From positions 1,441,520 to 1,505,519 of the forward strand of contig AP014683.1 of NCBI GenBank assembly GCA_000828975.1: a DNA stretch of 64,000 nucleotides, given 5' to 3'. The notes under the pieces are model-generated. The model was given only the letters and a program-made list of their open reading frames with translations. It searched no databases and had not been told where the DNA came from. Position numbers and translations under genes: made by a program. Numbering within the stretch: position 1 is the first letter of the stretch; each line of letters opens with the position of its first letter. The stretch is from Burkholderiales bacterium GJ-E10 (GTDB lineage: Bacteria; Pseudomonadota; Gammaproteobacteria; Burkholderiales; Burkholderiaceae_F). Below are positions 46,577-57,777 of the stretch, one piece after another.

Positions 46577-47938
46577 TCAAACGGCGTTTGCAATCGCCGA
46601 CAGCGTTTCCTGCGGCAGTTGCCAGGTTTGGGGCGTCGCTTCATGCCGTCCCGCATCGGCCAGCAGCAGATTCCCGATTTCGAACAGCGTCTCGCGCGTC
46701 CCCCGGTACCCGACCATGCATCGGTGCGCCGCGCCGAGGCGGTCGAACATCGGCAATCCGGCGCGGTAGAACGGAATTCCCAGGCGATCCGCCGCCTGCC
46801 GCCCGTGCGAATGCGTGATCAGCAAATCACAGCCCGCGGCGCCGTGCTCGAGATCCTCGAGGTCGCCGATGCGGACCTCCCGCGCCGGAAGGTGCTCCAG
46901 GAGCGGCGACTGGGTGGTCGTGACGGCACACGAAATGCTGCATCCGATCTCGGCAAGAAGCGCTCCCAAACCCCACAGCAGGTCCGGTTCGGCACCGATC
47001 GCGACATTTTTGCCGCCGAAAAAGAAGTGGGCATCGAGCATCGCGTCCTGCAACTGGCTGCGTTGCCGGCGCCAACGGGCGGGCACCGGTCGGCCGGAAA
47101 GGTCCGACAGCCAGAGCAGCAGCCGGTCGTTGGCCTCCAGCCCCGTCAGACGGTCGAACACCTCGAACGGAATTCCGGTCCGCTCCTGCAGACGCCGCGC
47201 GCAGGGACGCATCTGTTCTCCGACGGCGAGCGTGGCGGCCGCGGACCCCATCGCACGCGCGTCCCGTAGCGTGGTTCCGCCCAAGGTCGTGGGCGCGAAA
47301 TCGTCCGGAATATGGCCATCGAGCGATCCCGACAGGTCGGGAAGAAACACCGGAACCAGGCCGAACGACTCGACGATGTCCCGCAGTTCCTCGACATCCG
47401 CCGGCGTCAGGTGGCATCCGGGCAAAACATTGAGCCGCAGCGGATCGCGGCTCGGCGCAGGCGCCACCAGCGCATCGACGAGCGCGCAAACGGCGTTGGC
47501 CCAGCCGTCCTGAAAGGCGCCCACATAATCCGGAGTCGAAACGTAGACGAGTTGCGTGTCGGCGAGCTCGGGCCGCCGCCCCCGCACGAGCTTGAGCCAG
47601 GCATGTACGTCGTCGCCCTTGGTTTCGGTGAGGCCGGTGGAACAGATTGCGATGAGATCGGGTTTGGCGCGATTGCGGATGTTGAGGATCGCTTTTTCGA
47701 TGTTGTCCAGACCGCCGAGGATCGTCGTTGCCTCGTTCATGGCGGTGGTCTGCAGCGGAATCGCTTCGCGGAAATGCCGCACCAGCAGGACCAGACCGAA
47801 CGAGGTGCATCCCTGGGAGCCGTGCATCACCGGCATGCAGCGATCCATTCCCAGGAAGGCATATGCCGCGCCGAGCGGCTGACTCATCTTGAGCGGATTC
47901 ACCGCCACAGGCTTCGTTTGGGTAATGACGGTCGCCAC
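46577..47938 (-). CDS. nifN: FeMo-co scaffold subunit NifN
   Basis: 453 residues, related to NifK. Cluster-region motifs VNPLKMSQPLGAAYAFLGMD and MPVMHGSQGCTSFGLVLLV carry the conserved Cys, and ICSTGLTETKGDDV stands where NifK has the third P-cluster Cys (here Ser-Thr-Gly). With NifE it forms the hetero-tetramer on which NifB-co is matured to FeMo-co. Twelve bases separate it from nifE. Confidence 0.95.
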   Translation of the reverse strand: MATVITQTKPVAVNPLKMSQPLGAAYAFLGMDRCMPVMHGSQGCTSFGLVLLVRHFREAIPLQTTAMNEATTILGGLDNIEKAILNIRNRAKPDLIAICSTGLTETKGDDVHAWLKLVRGRRPELADTQLVYVSTPDYVGAFQDGWANAVCALVDALVAPAPSRDPLRLNVLPGCHLTPADVEELRDIVESFGLVPVFLPDLSGSLDGHIPDDFAPTTLGGTTLRDARAMGSAAATLAVGEQMRPCARRLQERTGIPFEVFDRLTGLEANDRLLLWLSDLSGRPVPARWRRQRSQLQDAMLDAHFFFGGKNVAIGAEPDLLWGLGALLAEIGCSISCAVTTTQSPLLEHLPAREVRIGDLEDLEHGAAGCDLLITHSHGRQAADRLGIPFYRAGLPMFDRLGAAHRCMVGYRGTRETLFEIGNLLLADAGRHEATPQTWQLPQETLSAIANAV

Positions 47939-47949
47939 GCGCTGCTCCC

Positions 47950-49440
47950 TTAGCCGATTTCCGTGAGATCAGCAGCTTGGGCCGCGGGCACAGATCGCCG
48001 AACGGGCTCCGCGTTCGCCACCGCCCCTTCCGCAGGGCGGACGACCGCAGGGACGTCGTCGGCCCACGGCGCCGGCCGTCGCACCTGTTCCCAAACCGGG
48101 TTATGGATCGCGCGGTCGATCTCCCGGACCAGCGTCACCATGCCCTCGTACCCCGCATAGGCGTGGTGGCGCTCCTGATTGATGTCCAACCACGGCATCT
48201 TGGCCTTGAGCGCAACGAACTGCGACCGCCCTCCCGAAAGCATGATGTCGGCCCCCGCGTCCTTGAGCATCCGGTACATCTCGCGCGGAGTCATGTCGTC
48301 GATCATGTGGGCATCGCCTCCCATGATCTCCTCGATGCGCTGCTTGTCTTCCTTGGTGGATTTCTTCACGCTGGTGCCGACGACCTCCATGCCGATTTCC
48401 TGCAGCGCGGCGACCACCGACCACGACTTCACGCCGCCCGTGATCAGCAGCACGCGCGTGCCGCGCAGGCGCTCCCGGTAGGGCTCGATGCGCGCCCAAG
48501 CCCGGGCCTCTTCCGCCCGGATCAGCGCTTCCGTCCGGTCGAGAATTTCCTGCGGACCACCCCGGTCGAGGAGCAGGCGCGCGATCTGCCGCAAGGACTC
48601 CGACATGTCGCCGATCCCGTAAAACGATCCCTCGAAGAACGGAATGCCGTAGCGCTCCTGCATCTTGCGCGCGATGTTGATCATCGCCTTGGAGCAGACC
48701 ATCATCGCCGCCTTGGCCCGATGCGAACTCGCCACCTCGTGGTAGCGGGCGTCGCCGCTGATGCACGCAAGAATGCGCACCCCGATCGCATCGAGCAGGG
48801 GCTTGACCTGCCACAGCTCGCCCGACAGATTGTATTCGCCGATGATGTTGATGTCGGTGGGCGTCGTGTATTCCGGCTCCCGGGTGCCGATCACATGATC
48901 GAGCAGCGCCTCGCCGGCAAGCTTGTTGCCCAGGTTCTTCACGCCGGCGAACCCGGGTGCGTCGACCGGGATGACCGGCTTCCCAAACTTTTCCGAGGCG
49001 GTCTTGCATACCGCTTCGATGTCGTCGCCGATCAGCGCGGTGACGCAAGTCTGATAGACGAATATCGCCGGCGGATCGTAGCGCTCGACGATCTGCCGGA
49101 TCGCCTTGTATAGACGCTTCTCCCCGCCATAGATGACGTCAAGCTCGTTGATGTCGGTGGTGAACCCGATGCGATAGGTGGCCGGCCCGGAAGATGCGGC
49201 ATGGCGGTTGTCCCACGAATTGCCCTCGCAGGCAATCGGGCCGTGGACCAGGTGCGCCGCATCCACGATGGGCTGGAGCGCGATCTTGGCCCCGTCGAAG
49301 GCGCAGCCTCCCGCCGCCGCCCCCGGCGCGAGTTGCTTGGTGCAGCCCTTCTTGCGCACGGCCTCCGGCTTTTCCCGGTTCTTGTCGCAACCGGGTTCGT
49401 CGAAGACCTCCTGCAGCTTTCCGGCGAGTTTAATCGACAT
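47950..49440 (-). CDS. nifE: FeMo-co scaffold subunit NifE
   Basis: 496 residues, related to Nif[41 protein letters not shown] and [17 protein letters not shown] supply the three cluster Cys; the loop [20 protein letters not shown] holds the Cys corresponding to the FeMo-co ligand of NifD. The C-terminal 45 residues (after PAPWADDVP) are Ala/Val/Pro-rich and not conserved. Third module of the nifHDK-EN operon. Confidence 0.95.
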   Translation of the reverse strand: MSIKLAGKLQEVFDEPGCDKNREKPEAVRKKGCTKQLAPGAAAGGCAFDGAKIALQPIVDAAHLVHGPIACEGNSWDNRHAASSGPATYRIGFTTDINELDVIYGGEKRLYKAIRQIVERYDPPAIFVYQTCVTALIGDDIEAVCKTASEKFGKPVIPVDAPGFAGVKNLGNKLAGEALLDHVIGTREPEYTTPTDINIIGEYNLSGELWQVKPLLDAIGVRILACISGDARYHEVASSHRAKAAMMVCSKAMINIARKMQERYGIPFFEGSFYGIGDMSESLRQIARLLLDRGGPQEILDRTEALIRAEEARAWARIEPYRERLRGTRVLLITGGVKSWSVVAALQEIGMEVVGTSVKKSTKEDKQRIEEIMGGDAHMIDDMTPREMYRMLKDAGADIMLSGGRSQFVALKAKMPWLDINQERHHAYAGYEGMVTLVREIDRAIHNPVWEQVRRPAPWADDVPAVVRPAEGAVANAEPVRRSVPAAQAADLTEIG

Positions 49441-49478
49441 GTCTTATCCTCACCCTGCCCCGCTCCGGCCGCATTTCC

Positions 49479-51038
49479 TTAGCGGATGATGTCGTACGAG
49501 TAATCCGTTTCCGCCGGCGTGTTCGTCCGCGCATCGAGCGCCTCGAAGTGCTCGTCGAGCAGCATCACCAGCACGCGCATCGCCCCGTCGTAGCCCCAGA
49601 TCGGCATGCGGTGGTAGTGGTGCCGGTCGAAGATCGGGAACGCCAGGCGCACCAGCGGAACGCCGGTGTCCCGTTCGAGATACTTGCCGTAGGTGTTGCC
49701 GATGAGAAAGTCGACCGGCTCGGTGAAGAGCAGCGATCGCATGTGCCAAAGGTCGCGCTTCGGATAAACCTTGCAGTGGGTCCCGAACGGCGAGGAATCG
49801 AACAGGGCCTGCACCTTCGCCGCCCAGGTTTCGTCGCCGTTGGTGGCCAGGACGTGGGTCGGCTCCGCGCCGAGTTCCAGCAGGAATTCCGTCATCCCCA
49901 GCGTGAAATCGGGATCGCCATACACCGCATACTTCTTGCCGTGCAAGTGCGCCTGCGAATCCGCGATGGCGTCGACCAACCGCCCGCGCTCGCGCTCGAG
50001 TTCCGCCGGGATCGGCTTTCCGGTGATCCTGGCCACCTCCATCAGGAATCGGTCGGTTCCGCGCACGCCCATCGGATGGTTGAGCGCGACGACCTCCTGG
50101 CCGTGCTCGGCGATGAACTTCGCGGTCTTGACCGAGCAGAATTCCTGGAAGATCACCGTCGCCTTGGCGTGAAGGGCTGATTCCACATCGGCTTTGGTGG
50201 TTCCCCCGTCGTACATCCGGAACTCGCCATCGGTGGGCGTGTTCCAGTTGTCGGACGGATCGCACACGATCGTATGCTCCACGCCCATCAGACCGAAAAT
50301 TCGACGGATTTCGGGAATGTTGCCGACGACGAAGCCGTCGAACCCCCCGATGAAATTGATCGACTCGTTGGGCTTGCGCTCGAGCTTCGGCGCGGTGTCG
50401 GCCTTTCCGTCCCAGAAATGCCGGAGGATCCCGAGCAGGGTATTGTCGTAGCCGGTGACATGCGAACCCACGAACGCCGGCGTGTGCGCGAACGGCACAT
50501 CGAACTCGGCCGGAACACTTCCCTTTTCCTTCGCGGTCTTGATGAAGGCGTTGAGGTCGTCGCCAATCACCTCGGCCATGCAGGTCGTCGACACCGCAAT
50601 CATCTCCGGCTTGTACAGGCTATAGCTGTTCGCAAGACCGTCGATCATGTTGTTGAGCCCGCCGAACACCGCCGCGTCCTCGGTCATCGAAGAGGAAACG
50701 CAGGAGGTCGGCTCCTTGAAATGGCGCGAGAAGTGCGAGCGGTAATAGGCCACGCAGCCTTGGGATCCATGGACGAACGAAAGCGTCTTGGAGAAGCCGT
50801 TGGCGGCGAACACCGCCCCCAACGGCTGACACGCTTTCGCCGGATTGACGGTGAGCGAATCACGGGCGAAATTTTTTTCCTTGTACTCGACGGTCTTGGT
50901 CCATTCGGCAATCGATTTCACCTGATCGACGGGGACCGAGAACTCGAAATTCGCCTTCTTGCTTTGGAACAGTTCCTGGTATTCCGGCTGACGGAACAGT
51001 TGTTCGTGGTCGAGGATTTCTTCGGCGCTTTGCGGCAT
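49479..51038 (-). CDS. nifK: Nitrogenase MoFe protein beta subunit NifK
   Basis: 519 residues from the ATG at 51038, seven bases after GGAG; a GTG two codons upstream is less likely. With this start the P-cluster ligands fall at Cys70 (AKACQPLGA), Cys95 ([12 protein letters not shown]) and Cys153 ([12 protein letters not shown]), the same numbers as in Azotobacter, which supports the start. It forms the alpha2-beta2 dinitrogenase with NifD. Confidence 0.97.
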   Translation of the reverse strand: MPQSAEEILDHEQLFRQPEYQELFQSKKANFEFSVPVDQVKSIAEWTKTVEYKEKNFARDSLTVNPAKACQPLGAVFAANGFSKTLSFVHGSQGCVAYYRSHFSRHFKEPTSCVSSSMTEDAAVFGGLNNMIDGLANSYSLYKPEMIAVSTTCMAEVIGDDLNAFIKTAKEKGSVPAEFDVPFAHTPAFVGSHVTGYDNTLLGILRHFWDGKADTAPKLERKPNESINFIGGFDGFVVGNIPEIRRIFGLMGVEHTIVCDPSDNWNTPTDGEFRMYDGGTTKADVESALHAKATVIFQEFCSVKTAKFIAEHGQEVVALNHPMGVRGTDRFLMEVARITGKPIPAELERERGRLVDAIADSQAHLHGKKYAVYGDPDFTLGMTEFLLELGAEPTHVLATNGDETWAAKVQALFDSSPFGTHCKVYPKRDLWHMRSLLFTEPVDFLIGNTYGKYLERDTGVPLVRLAFPIFDRHHYHRMPIWGYDGAMRVLVMLLDEHFEALDARTNTPAETDYSYDIIR

Positions 51039-51147
51039 GGTCACGCTCCAGTGTTCATTTTTTCCCGCGTTTCCTCGCGGGAACAGGCTACCGTAACGCC
51101 CTCCTCCGTTTGAAAGAAGGGCCGGTGGTTGGGGTTTCCGGTTTCGG

Positions 51148-52599
51148 TTACTTCCAGGGCGCCTTCGTCAACCCCCATACGGGGCTGTTGATCGCCATGT
51201 CCATGTCCCGCGCGAAGATCGCGAAGCCGTCGTAGCCGTGATATGGCCCGGAGTAGTCCCACGAGTGCATCTGCCTGAACGGCACGCCCATTTTCTGGAA
51301 CACGTACTTCTCCTTGATCCCGGATCCAACCAGATCGGGTTGCACCTTCTCGACGAATTTCTCGAATTCGTAACCCGTCACGTCGTCATAGATCAGCGTC
51401 CCGTCCTTCACGTAGTGCGTCGTGCGCTGATAGTCGTCGTTGTGGCCGAATTCATATCCGGTTCCCACCACTTCCATACCCAGATCCTCGTACGCGCCGA
51501 TGACGTGCCTCGGGCGCAATCCGCCGACGAACAGCATCACCTTCTTGCCTTGCAGGCGCGGCCTGTACTTCGCGACCACGGCTTCCATCAACGGCTTGTA
51601 TTTGGCGATGACGCGTTCGGCGCCTTCCTTGATCCGGTCGTCGAAGTGGCTCGCGATTTCGCGCAGGGACGACTCGATCTTGCTCGGGCCGAAGAAGTTG
51701 TATTCGACCCACGGAATCCCGTACTTTTCTTCCATGTGTCGGCTGATGTAATTCATCGACCGATAGCAATGCAGCACGTTGAGCTTGGCCTTGGGCGTGT
51801 TCTCCAGTTCCGCGAGGGAGCCGTCTCCGGACCACTGGGCGATCACCCGCAAGCCCATTTCCTCGAGCAGGATCCGGGAGGACCAGGCGTCCCCGCCGAT
51901 GTTGTAGTCGCCGATGATCGCCACGTCGTATGGCGTGGGCTCGAACGCGTTCTTGTTCGGATCCACCCGGTCGAACACCCAATCGCGGATCGCGTCGTTG
52001 GCGATATGGTGGCCAAGAGATTGTGAGACGCCTCGAAATCCCTCGCAGCGAACCGGAACGATGGTGTGCCCGTCAAACTCCTTGGACTTCTTCTTCGATA
52101 CGGCTTCGATGTCGTCGCCGATCAGGCCGATCGGGCATTCCGACTGCACCGAAATTCCCTTGTTGAGCGGGAAAAGCTCCTGGATCTCGTCGATGATCTT
52201 TTCGAGCTTCTTGTCGCCGCCGAAGACGATGTCCTTTTCCTGGAAATCGGAGGTGAACTGCATCGTCACGAACGTGTCCACGCCGGTCGACCCGATGTAG
52301 TAGTTGCGGCGCGATCCCCAGGAGTACTGCCCGCATCCGACCGGCCCGTGCGAAATATGGATCATGTCCTTGATCGGGCCCCACACCACGCCTTTGGAAC
52401 CCGCGTACGCACATCCGCGGATCGTCATCACGCCCGGAATGGACTTGATGTTGGACTTGACGTTGCAGTCGGTCTTGCCCTCCTCGAAGGTATTCAGATG
52501 CTTGGCGCGCTTCTTTGCCGTCTTTTCGGGGTAGGCCTTGAGCACCTCGTCGATGAGTTGCTTGTTGCGTGTCTTGGTTTCTTCCGCGGTGAGGCTCAT
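51148..52599 (-). CDS. nifD: Nitrogenase MoFe protein alpha subunit NifD
   Basis: 483 residues. P-cluster Cys63 ([10 protein letters not shown]), Cys89 ([10 protein letters not shown]) and Cys155 ([11 protein letters not shown]) are present. The FeMo-co ligands are the Cys of [11 protein letters not shown] and the His of [15 protein letters not shown]; substrate-site His in [11 protein letters not shown] is kept. It belongs to the Mo type ([19 protein letters not shown]). RBS GGAGG lies seven bases before the ATG. Confidence 0.98.
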   Translation of the reverse strand: MSLTAEETKTRNKQLIDEVLKAYPEKTAKKRAKHLNTFEEGKTDCNVKSNIKSIPGVMTIRGCAYAGSKGVVWGPIKDMIHISHGPVGCGQYSWGSRRNYYIGSTGVDTFVTMQFTSDFQEKDIVFGGDKKLEKIIDEIQELFPLNKGISVQSECPIGLIGDDIEAVSKKKSKEFDGHTIVPVRCEGFRGVSQSLGHHIANDAIRDWVFDRVDPNKNAFEPTPYDVAIIGDYNIGGDAWSSRILLEEMGLRVIAQWSGDGSLAELENTPKAKLNVLHCYRSMNYISRHMEEKYGIPWVEYNFFGPSKIESSLREIASHFDDRIKEGAERVIAKYKPLMEAVVAKYRPRLQGKKVMLFVGGLRPRHVIGAYEDLGMEVVGTGYEFGHNDDYQRTTHYVKDGTLIYDDVTGYEFEKFVEKVQPDLVGSGIKEKYVFQKMGVPFRQMHSWDYSGPYHGYDGFAIFARDMDMAINSPVWGLTKAPWK

Positions 52600-52665
52600 A
52601 CGAGGTCCTCCAGAACGATGAATGGGTTTGGTTGTGGGAATGGACTATGGCTACCGATAGCGGCG

Positions 52666-52698
52666 CGAGGGCGGAAACGGGCGGACGGTCGGCCCTCG
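52666..52698 (-). other. Stem-loop between nifH and nifD
   Basis: CGAGGGC at 52666-52672 pairs with GCCCTCG at 52692-52698 in the 132-bp nifH-nifD gap. Hairpins here commonly protect the 3' end of the abundant nifH message or reduce read-through. No T-run follows on the minus strand, so it is not a strong terminator. Confidence 0.45.
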
Positions 52699-52731
52699 TT
52701 CTGCCGGAATCCGCCCATCGCTGCGTGTGCC

Positions 52732-54025
<1,294 letters not shown>

Positions 54026-54059
54026 TATCCTTGTGCGCACCCCTTCAGGAACAAGGACC

Positions 54060-54644
54060 ATGACCGCAATCGCACAGACCCCGCTCGCCCCCCTCGACGC
54101 CGAAACGCGCCTTCTCAGCCCGGTTTACAAAGGACCCGTCGCACCCGACACGTACGCATTTCGCGGCGAACTCGCATTGAAGTTCGCGGAGAAGCTGTCG
54201 GACGAGGCGCGTCCGCCGGAAATCAAGCTGGACCAGGTGATGATGACCGCATCGGTCGGCGGTACGGCGATTTCGTTTTTCGCCGGCTTCGGCGTATCGC
54301 TCGAGCACCTCGGTCTTTTCCGCAATCTCCTCGGCGACAAGCTGGACTCGTCGGGAAAATACTTCTTCTTTGCCGGCAACCTGGACATCTCCAAGCGGTA
54401 CCGGATCGATATGGACTCGGCAACATTTTGGGTGCTGCCGCTCGACGAGGCGACCGTCTACAACGAAATGCTCGAGCTGCTTCGAATCGAAAAAAACGAG
54501 CTGAAGAAACTCGACACGGCGGGAAAGTTGCGCGTCATCGCGGAAAAGGCCGCGGATTTTTCCGATTCCTGGCCGACGATTTCCTTCGAGGACGGACTGC
54601 GCATCATGGGACCGGTCAAGGTCAAGGAAAACCGGCCGGTGTAG
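54060..54644 (+). CDS. Uncharacterised NifA-controlled protein divergent from nifH
   Basis: 194 residues from the ATG at 54060; I do not recognise a family. It is soluble, has no Cys and no signal or membrane segment. The central part (about 60-130) has a hydrophobic patch GGTAISFFAGFGVSLEHLGLF, then LDSSGKYFFFAGNLDISKRY; the C-terminal part is charged and helical (YNEMLELLRIEKNELKKLD). It is followed by nifZ after 26 bp, so a two-gene unit is likely. A sigma-54 promoter and two NifA sites precede it, which points to a role in nitrogenase maturation or protection rather than a chance neighbour. Confidence 0.75.
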   Translation: MTAIAQTPLAPLDAETRLLSPVYKGPVAPDTYAFRGELALKFAEKLSDEARPPEIKLDQVMMTASVGGTAISFFAGFGVSLEHLGLFRNLLGDKLDSSGKYFFFAGNLDISKRYRIDMDSATFWVLPLDEATVYNEMLELLRIEKNELKKLDTAGKLRVIAEKAADFSDSWPTISFEDGLRIMGPVKVKENRPV

Positions 54645-54670
54645 GGAGCGACGACGATGACCGCGCAACC

Positions 54671-55039
54671 ATGACAGAAAACCCTATCCAATCCGCAGCG
54701 GGCGACCCGGACGAGGCCGACGAGGTCGAAATCGGGTCGCCGCCGCGCTTTTCTTTCGGCGAGCGCGTCGCCAGCCGCAAACTCGTACGCAACGACGGCA
54801 CGTTCGCGGGCAAGGACATCGGGGACGTGCTGGTGGAGCGCGGCGACGTGGGATACGTGCGCTCGATCGGCACCTTCCTCCAGCGCTATTACATCTACAG
54901 CGTCGAGTGGGTCGGCAGGGGGTACCAGGTCGGCATGCGGGCCAAGGAACTCTGCACCCTCGACGCGCTTCCCGACGATGTCCTCGCCCGCTTCGCGGAT
55001 CGGATCGAGGAATTGAAGTCCTTGGGCAGGGAAGCGTAG
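54671..55039 (+). CDS. nifZ: NifZ, MoFe protein maturation factor
   Basis: 122 residues. After an acidic, non-conserved N-terminus the NifZ domain runs FSFGERVASRKLVRNDGTFA, then GDVGYVRSIGTFLQRYYIYS and VGMRAKELC. NifZ is needed for formation of the second P-cluster in MoFe protein. It belongs with the unrecognised gene upstream. A shorter NifZ-like protein lies in the nifB operon (34811-35053). Confidence 0.92.
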   Translation: MTENPIQSAAGDPDEADEVEIGSPPRFSFGERVASRKLVRNDGTFAGKDIGDVLVERGDVGYVRSIGTFLQRYYIYSVEWVGRGYQVGMRAKELCTLDALPDDVLARFADRIEELKSLGREA

Positions 55040-55057
55040 TCCCTCGCCAAGATTCGC

Positions 55058-55092
55058 GATCCGCGAGTCTCGGATACTCGGAATCGCGGATC
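55058..55092. repeat. Inverted repeat downstream of nifZ
   Basis: GATCCGCGA (55058-55066) pairs exactly with TCGCGGATC (55084-55092), and an inner GAGT/ACTC pair lies between. It starts 19 bp after the nifZ stop and faces the ferredoxin operon end at 55269, so it may end transcription although no T-run follows. The rest of the 229-bp gap holds nothing recognised. Confidence 0.5.
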
Positions 55093-55268
55093 ACATCACC
55101 GATGAACGCATGGCTGCCGGACCCGGGGGGCGGAACTCCCGGCCTGCCTTCCGTGACGACCCTCCGTGATTGTCGAGCGGTGCCTCTGCGGTCGTATCGC
55201 CGAAAGCGGCGCACCGCCCCGGCAACAAATGGTGCGGTGAAGCCGCTCGCCGCTCCCGCGGAGGCCGG

Positions 55269-55574
55269 TCAGAACCCCGACTGGAACCCCAGCAACTCCA
55301 CCGTCACGTCGTCGTCTCCGAGCACGGCCTGGCAGGCCAGACGCGACTTCGACCCGACTCCCGGAATCGTGTCGAGCTTTTCGTTCTCGACGCGCTGGAT
55401 TTTCGACAAACTCTTGCGCCCCTCCTGAACGAACACGTGGCAGGCGCCGCACTCTCCTTTGCCGTCGCACTTGCCGGGGATCAGCTCTCCGGCGGCACGC
55501 AGGGCTTCCAGAATGCTGATGCCGTTCGCGGCGTCATATCGTTTTCCGGAGGGTTGGACGGTGACGATGGGCAT
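55269..55574 (-). CDS. [2Fe-2S] ferredoxin (nif-linked)
   Basis: 101 residues from the ATG at 55574 with GGAG just upstream. Plant-type site: CDGKGECGACHVFV gives the first three Cys and SRLACQAVLG the fourth. The N-terminus is VTVQPSGKRYDAANGISILE. Last gene of the unit that begins with the second 2[4Fe-4S] ferredoxin. A likely electron carrier to nitrogenase or to an assembly step; comparable to FdxC/FdxD-type ferredoxins of other diazotrophs. Confidence 0.88.
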   Translation of the reverse strand: MPIVTVQPSGKRYDAANGISILEALRAAGELIPGKCDGKGECGACHVFVQEGRKSLSKIQRVENEKLDTIPGVGSKSRLACQAVLGDDDVTVELLGFQSGF

Positions 55575-55617
55575 TTCAACTCCTTGTGGATCGGTTGCAA
55601 AATACTCCTGGAAATCT

Positions 55618-56778
55618 TCAATAAATCGCCGCGCCCGCACCGACGTTGGCCGACGAATCCTTCGCCGTCCCCACGACGAACATCACTTCGTCCTCCCGGA
55701 GACTGCCGTGGAACGGCAGGGCGATGGCGCGGTCGGCGATTCGTTCGACGGTCGGCAGATTCCCCTTGCGGTACCCGAAGCGGTTGTAGAAGAACTGCAG
55801 ATGCAGCGGATTGCAATACGCCGCCGCTTCGACGCCTTCGGTCGCCAGGTCCTCGAGAATCTGGTTGCGCGCGCTGCGCGTGAAGCGCGTTCCGAGATGG
55901 ACCACGTAGCTGAACCAGTGGATCTCATCGACGTCGGGCGCAAGATACGGCGGCTTGATCCCCTCGAACGATTGGATGTGGCGCAGGTAATGCGATTCGA
56001 CCTTCTTGCGTTGCGCGAGAATCTCGTCGATTCGATCGAGTTGCGCCAAGCCGAGCGCCGCCGCGATCTCACTCATTCCGGCCTGCAGAGGCACCCGGCC
56101 GCCGACGGAGACGGAAAGACGGTCCTCGATCCGGTGGCTGCGCAGGTGCCGAAGTTCGGTCGCCAGGCCGGGATCGTCCGTGACGACCATGCCGCCTTCG
56201 CCGCAGGCCAAGGCCGACGCCTGCGAGAAATCGAAGATCGCGCATCGGCCGAAGGCACCGGTGCGGCGGCCTTGGTACACCGACCCGATCGCTTCGGTGG
56301 AGTCTTCGAGCAAGGTGAGATTGCGCTCCGCCGAAAGCTCCCGCAAGCCCTGCCAAGGAGCCGGATGTCCGTTGGTATTGCCGGCGAGAATGGCCTTCGT
56401 GCGCGGGGTGATCCGGGACGCGGCCGCGGCCGGCTGCAGGGTTCCGCTCCAGTAATCCATATCGGCGAACACGGGCGTTGCGCCCACGAGCGCGACTGCA
56501 TGGGCGATCTGATGCCAGGAGTACGGCGAAGCGATGACTTCGTCGCCCGGTCCGATGCCGAGCGCGCGTAGGCTGAGCAAAAGCGCAGCCGTCCCGCTCG
56601 AAACCGCCACCGCGTACGTGCGCCCGACGTAGTCGGCGAAGTTCTCTTCGAACGATTCGACCAACTCCCCGTGCGAGAGCCGGCCCGAACGCATCGCGGT
56701 CAGGACCGCCTCCATTTCCCATACGCCGACATCACTTTGAAACAAGCGGATCCAGTCGTCGCGTTTCCGGCTGTTCAT
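55618..56778 (-). CDS. DegT/DnrJ/EryC1/StrS-fold protein lacking the PLP lysine
   Basis: 386 residues from the ATG at 56778. The fold is clear: AVSSGTAALLLSLRALGIGP, GDEVIASPYSWHQIAHAVAL, LLEDSTEAIGSVYQGRRTG, GEGGMVVTDDPGLATELRHL. Where the family has the Schiff-base Lys (for example FSFHAIKNITCAEGG in ArnB) this protein has FDFSQASALACGEGG, with Ser188 in the Lys position (codon 56215-56217). The Asp contacting the PLP ring nitrogen is kept, but the following His/Gln is Glu. It cannot be an ordinary aminotransferase. It follows nifT by 11 bp in a NifA-type operon; role unknown. Confidence 0.85.
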   Translation of the reverse strand: MNSRKRDDWIRLFQSDVGVWEMEAVLTAMRSGRLSHGELVESFEENFADYVGRTYAVAVSSGTAALLLSLRALGIGPGDEVIASPYSWHQIAHAVALVGATPVFADMDYWSGTLQPAAAASRITPRTKAILAGNTNGHPAPWQGLRELSAERNLTLLEDSTEAIGSVYQGRRTGAFGRCAIFDFSQASALACGEGGMVVTDDPGLATELRHLRSHRIEDRLSVSVGGRVPLQAGMSEIAAALGLAQLDRIDEILAQRKKVESHYLRHIQSFEGIKPPYLAPDVDEIHWFSYVVHLGTRFTRSARNQILEDLATEGVEAAAYCNPLHLQFFYNRFGYRKGNLPTVERIADRAIALPFHGSLREDEVMFVVGTAKDSSANVGAGAAIY

Positions 56779-56789
56779 GCCTTGCCTCG

Positions 56790-57008
56790 TCACGATTCGC
56801 TGCCGTCGACGCGCCGGGCATCCACGGTAATCGGCAGCGATGGTGCCGTTTCCATAACCGGGAGCAGAAGCCGCCATCCGTTGGCAAGGGTCACCGTCCC
56901 GCCCCACAATTCGGGACGCTGGATCGCGACGACGGCCTCTTCGAGGTCCTTTTTCGGAACGTAAACGGACAACGCACCCTGTGTGCTTCGGCGAATCATG
57001 ATTTTCAC
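56790..57008 (-). CDS. nifT: NifT/FixU small protein
   Basis: 72 residues from the GTG at 57008 (AAGGA six bases before). The pattern KIMIRRSTQGALSVYVPKKD, LEEAVVAIQRPELWGGTVTL and ANGWRLLLP is diagnostic for NifT. The function is unknown; it is non-essential where tested. It is usually next to nifK, but here lies in a separate operon after a ferredoxin. The 187-bp gap to the ferredoxin upstream holds nothing recognised. Confidence 0.92.
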   Translation of the reverse strand: MKIMIRRSTQGALSVYVPKKDLEEAVVAIQRPELWGGTVTLANGWRLLLPVMETAPSLPITVDARRVDGSES

Positions 57009-57195
57009 GGTCGATCCTTGCGCTGCGCGCGGCAGCCGGAACATTGTCCCGGCGTCACGTTCGGCCGGAACCCGGAGTTGCCCACCCCCCCAGAGCGCCG
57101 CCGCATCAGGCGAACGCACTGCCGCGCGGCCGGGGGAAATATCACGTCCATGGTTCCGTCTCCGTATCTGGTGTGGCGCCCTGCCATGGTTTGCG

Positions 57196-57420
57196 TTACG
57201 CCGGGGCCTGATACCGAGGAACCGACTTGTCGATCACGCAGGTGTTTTCCACCGGACAGACGGCGACGCATTGCGGATCGTCGAAATGTCCGATGCACTC
57301 CGTGCATTTCTTGGAGTCGATGAGGAAGATACCGTTCTTCTCGCGAATGGCGACGTTCGGGCACTCCGGTTCGCAGGCCGAACAGGCCGTGCATTGCGAT
57401 GCGATGATTTTGTAGGGCAT
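57196..57420 (-). CDS. 2[4Fe-4S] ferredoxin, copy 2
   Basis: 74 residues, differing from copy 1 (36294-36518) at only a handful of positions (for example MPYKII versus TTG-started [15 protein letters not shown] versus [17 protein letters not shown] versus DKSYPRY). Both cluster motifs are intact: [12 protein letters not shown] and [18 protein letters not shown]. Starts with ATG and a strong GGAGGA upstream, unlike copy 1. First gene of the operon with nifT, the DegT-fold protein and a [2Fe-2S] ferredoxin, so one copy may serve NifB and the other this group. Confidence 0.92.
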   Translation of the reverse strand: MPYKIIASQCTACSACEPECPNVAIREKNGIFLIDSKKCTECIGHFDDPQCVAVCPVENTCVIDKSVPRYQAPA

Positions 57421-57612
57421 GGGTCCTCCTTCGTTACGTCGTTTTCCGGGTCGGGCATTCCGGCGCACACCGCGAAAGCGACAATCGATCCACCCTGCTC
57501 GGTGTTCCCGCGGGAGACCGCCGGACGTCGCCGAGCCGGATGACCGCCGTCGTACCTTCCACTGTGGCTCCCCGAAGAACTGCGGGCACCCCGCCCGCGC
57601 GATCCTTTCCAA

Positions 57613-57628
57613 AGCCAGAACCGTGCCA
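57613..57628 (-). promoter_or_regulatory. Sigma-54 promoter of the second ferredoxin operon
   Basis: Minus-strand TGGCACGGTTCTGGCT, identical over 16 bases to the nifB promoter. Predicted transcription start near 57602, about 182 nt before the ATG. The gap 57421-57777 otherwise contains only the activator sites. Confidence 0.75.
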
Positions 57629-57695
57629 ATCACGAAGCCTCCGGAAAAATCAGACCGTTACGAGGGGAATCGCCGGCGCGGCGTGTCGGCATTGC

Positions 57696-57711
57696 TGTCG
57701 CGTTCGCAGCA
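57696..57711. promoter_or_regulatory. Degenerate NifA site
   Basis: TGTCGCGTTCGCAGCA differs from TGT-N10-ACA by one base and lies 20 bp (two helical turns) from the perfect site at 57716, so cooperative binding is possible. Confidence 0.4.
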
Positions 57712-57715
57712 CTGC

Positions 57716-57731
57716 TGTCGTATTCACGACA
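57716..57731. promoter_or_regulatory. NifA activator site of the second ferredoxin operon
   Basis: TGTCGTATTCACGACA is a perfect and largely palindromic TGT-N10-ACA about 89 bp upstream of the -24 element. Confidence 0.85.
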
Positions 57732-57777
57732 AGCCGCCGCCGCGCACCGCCGATCGCGGTTGCGTCCGCGACATCCA

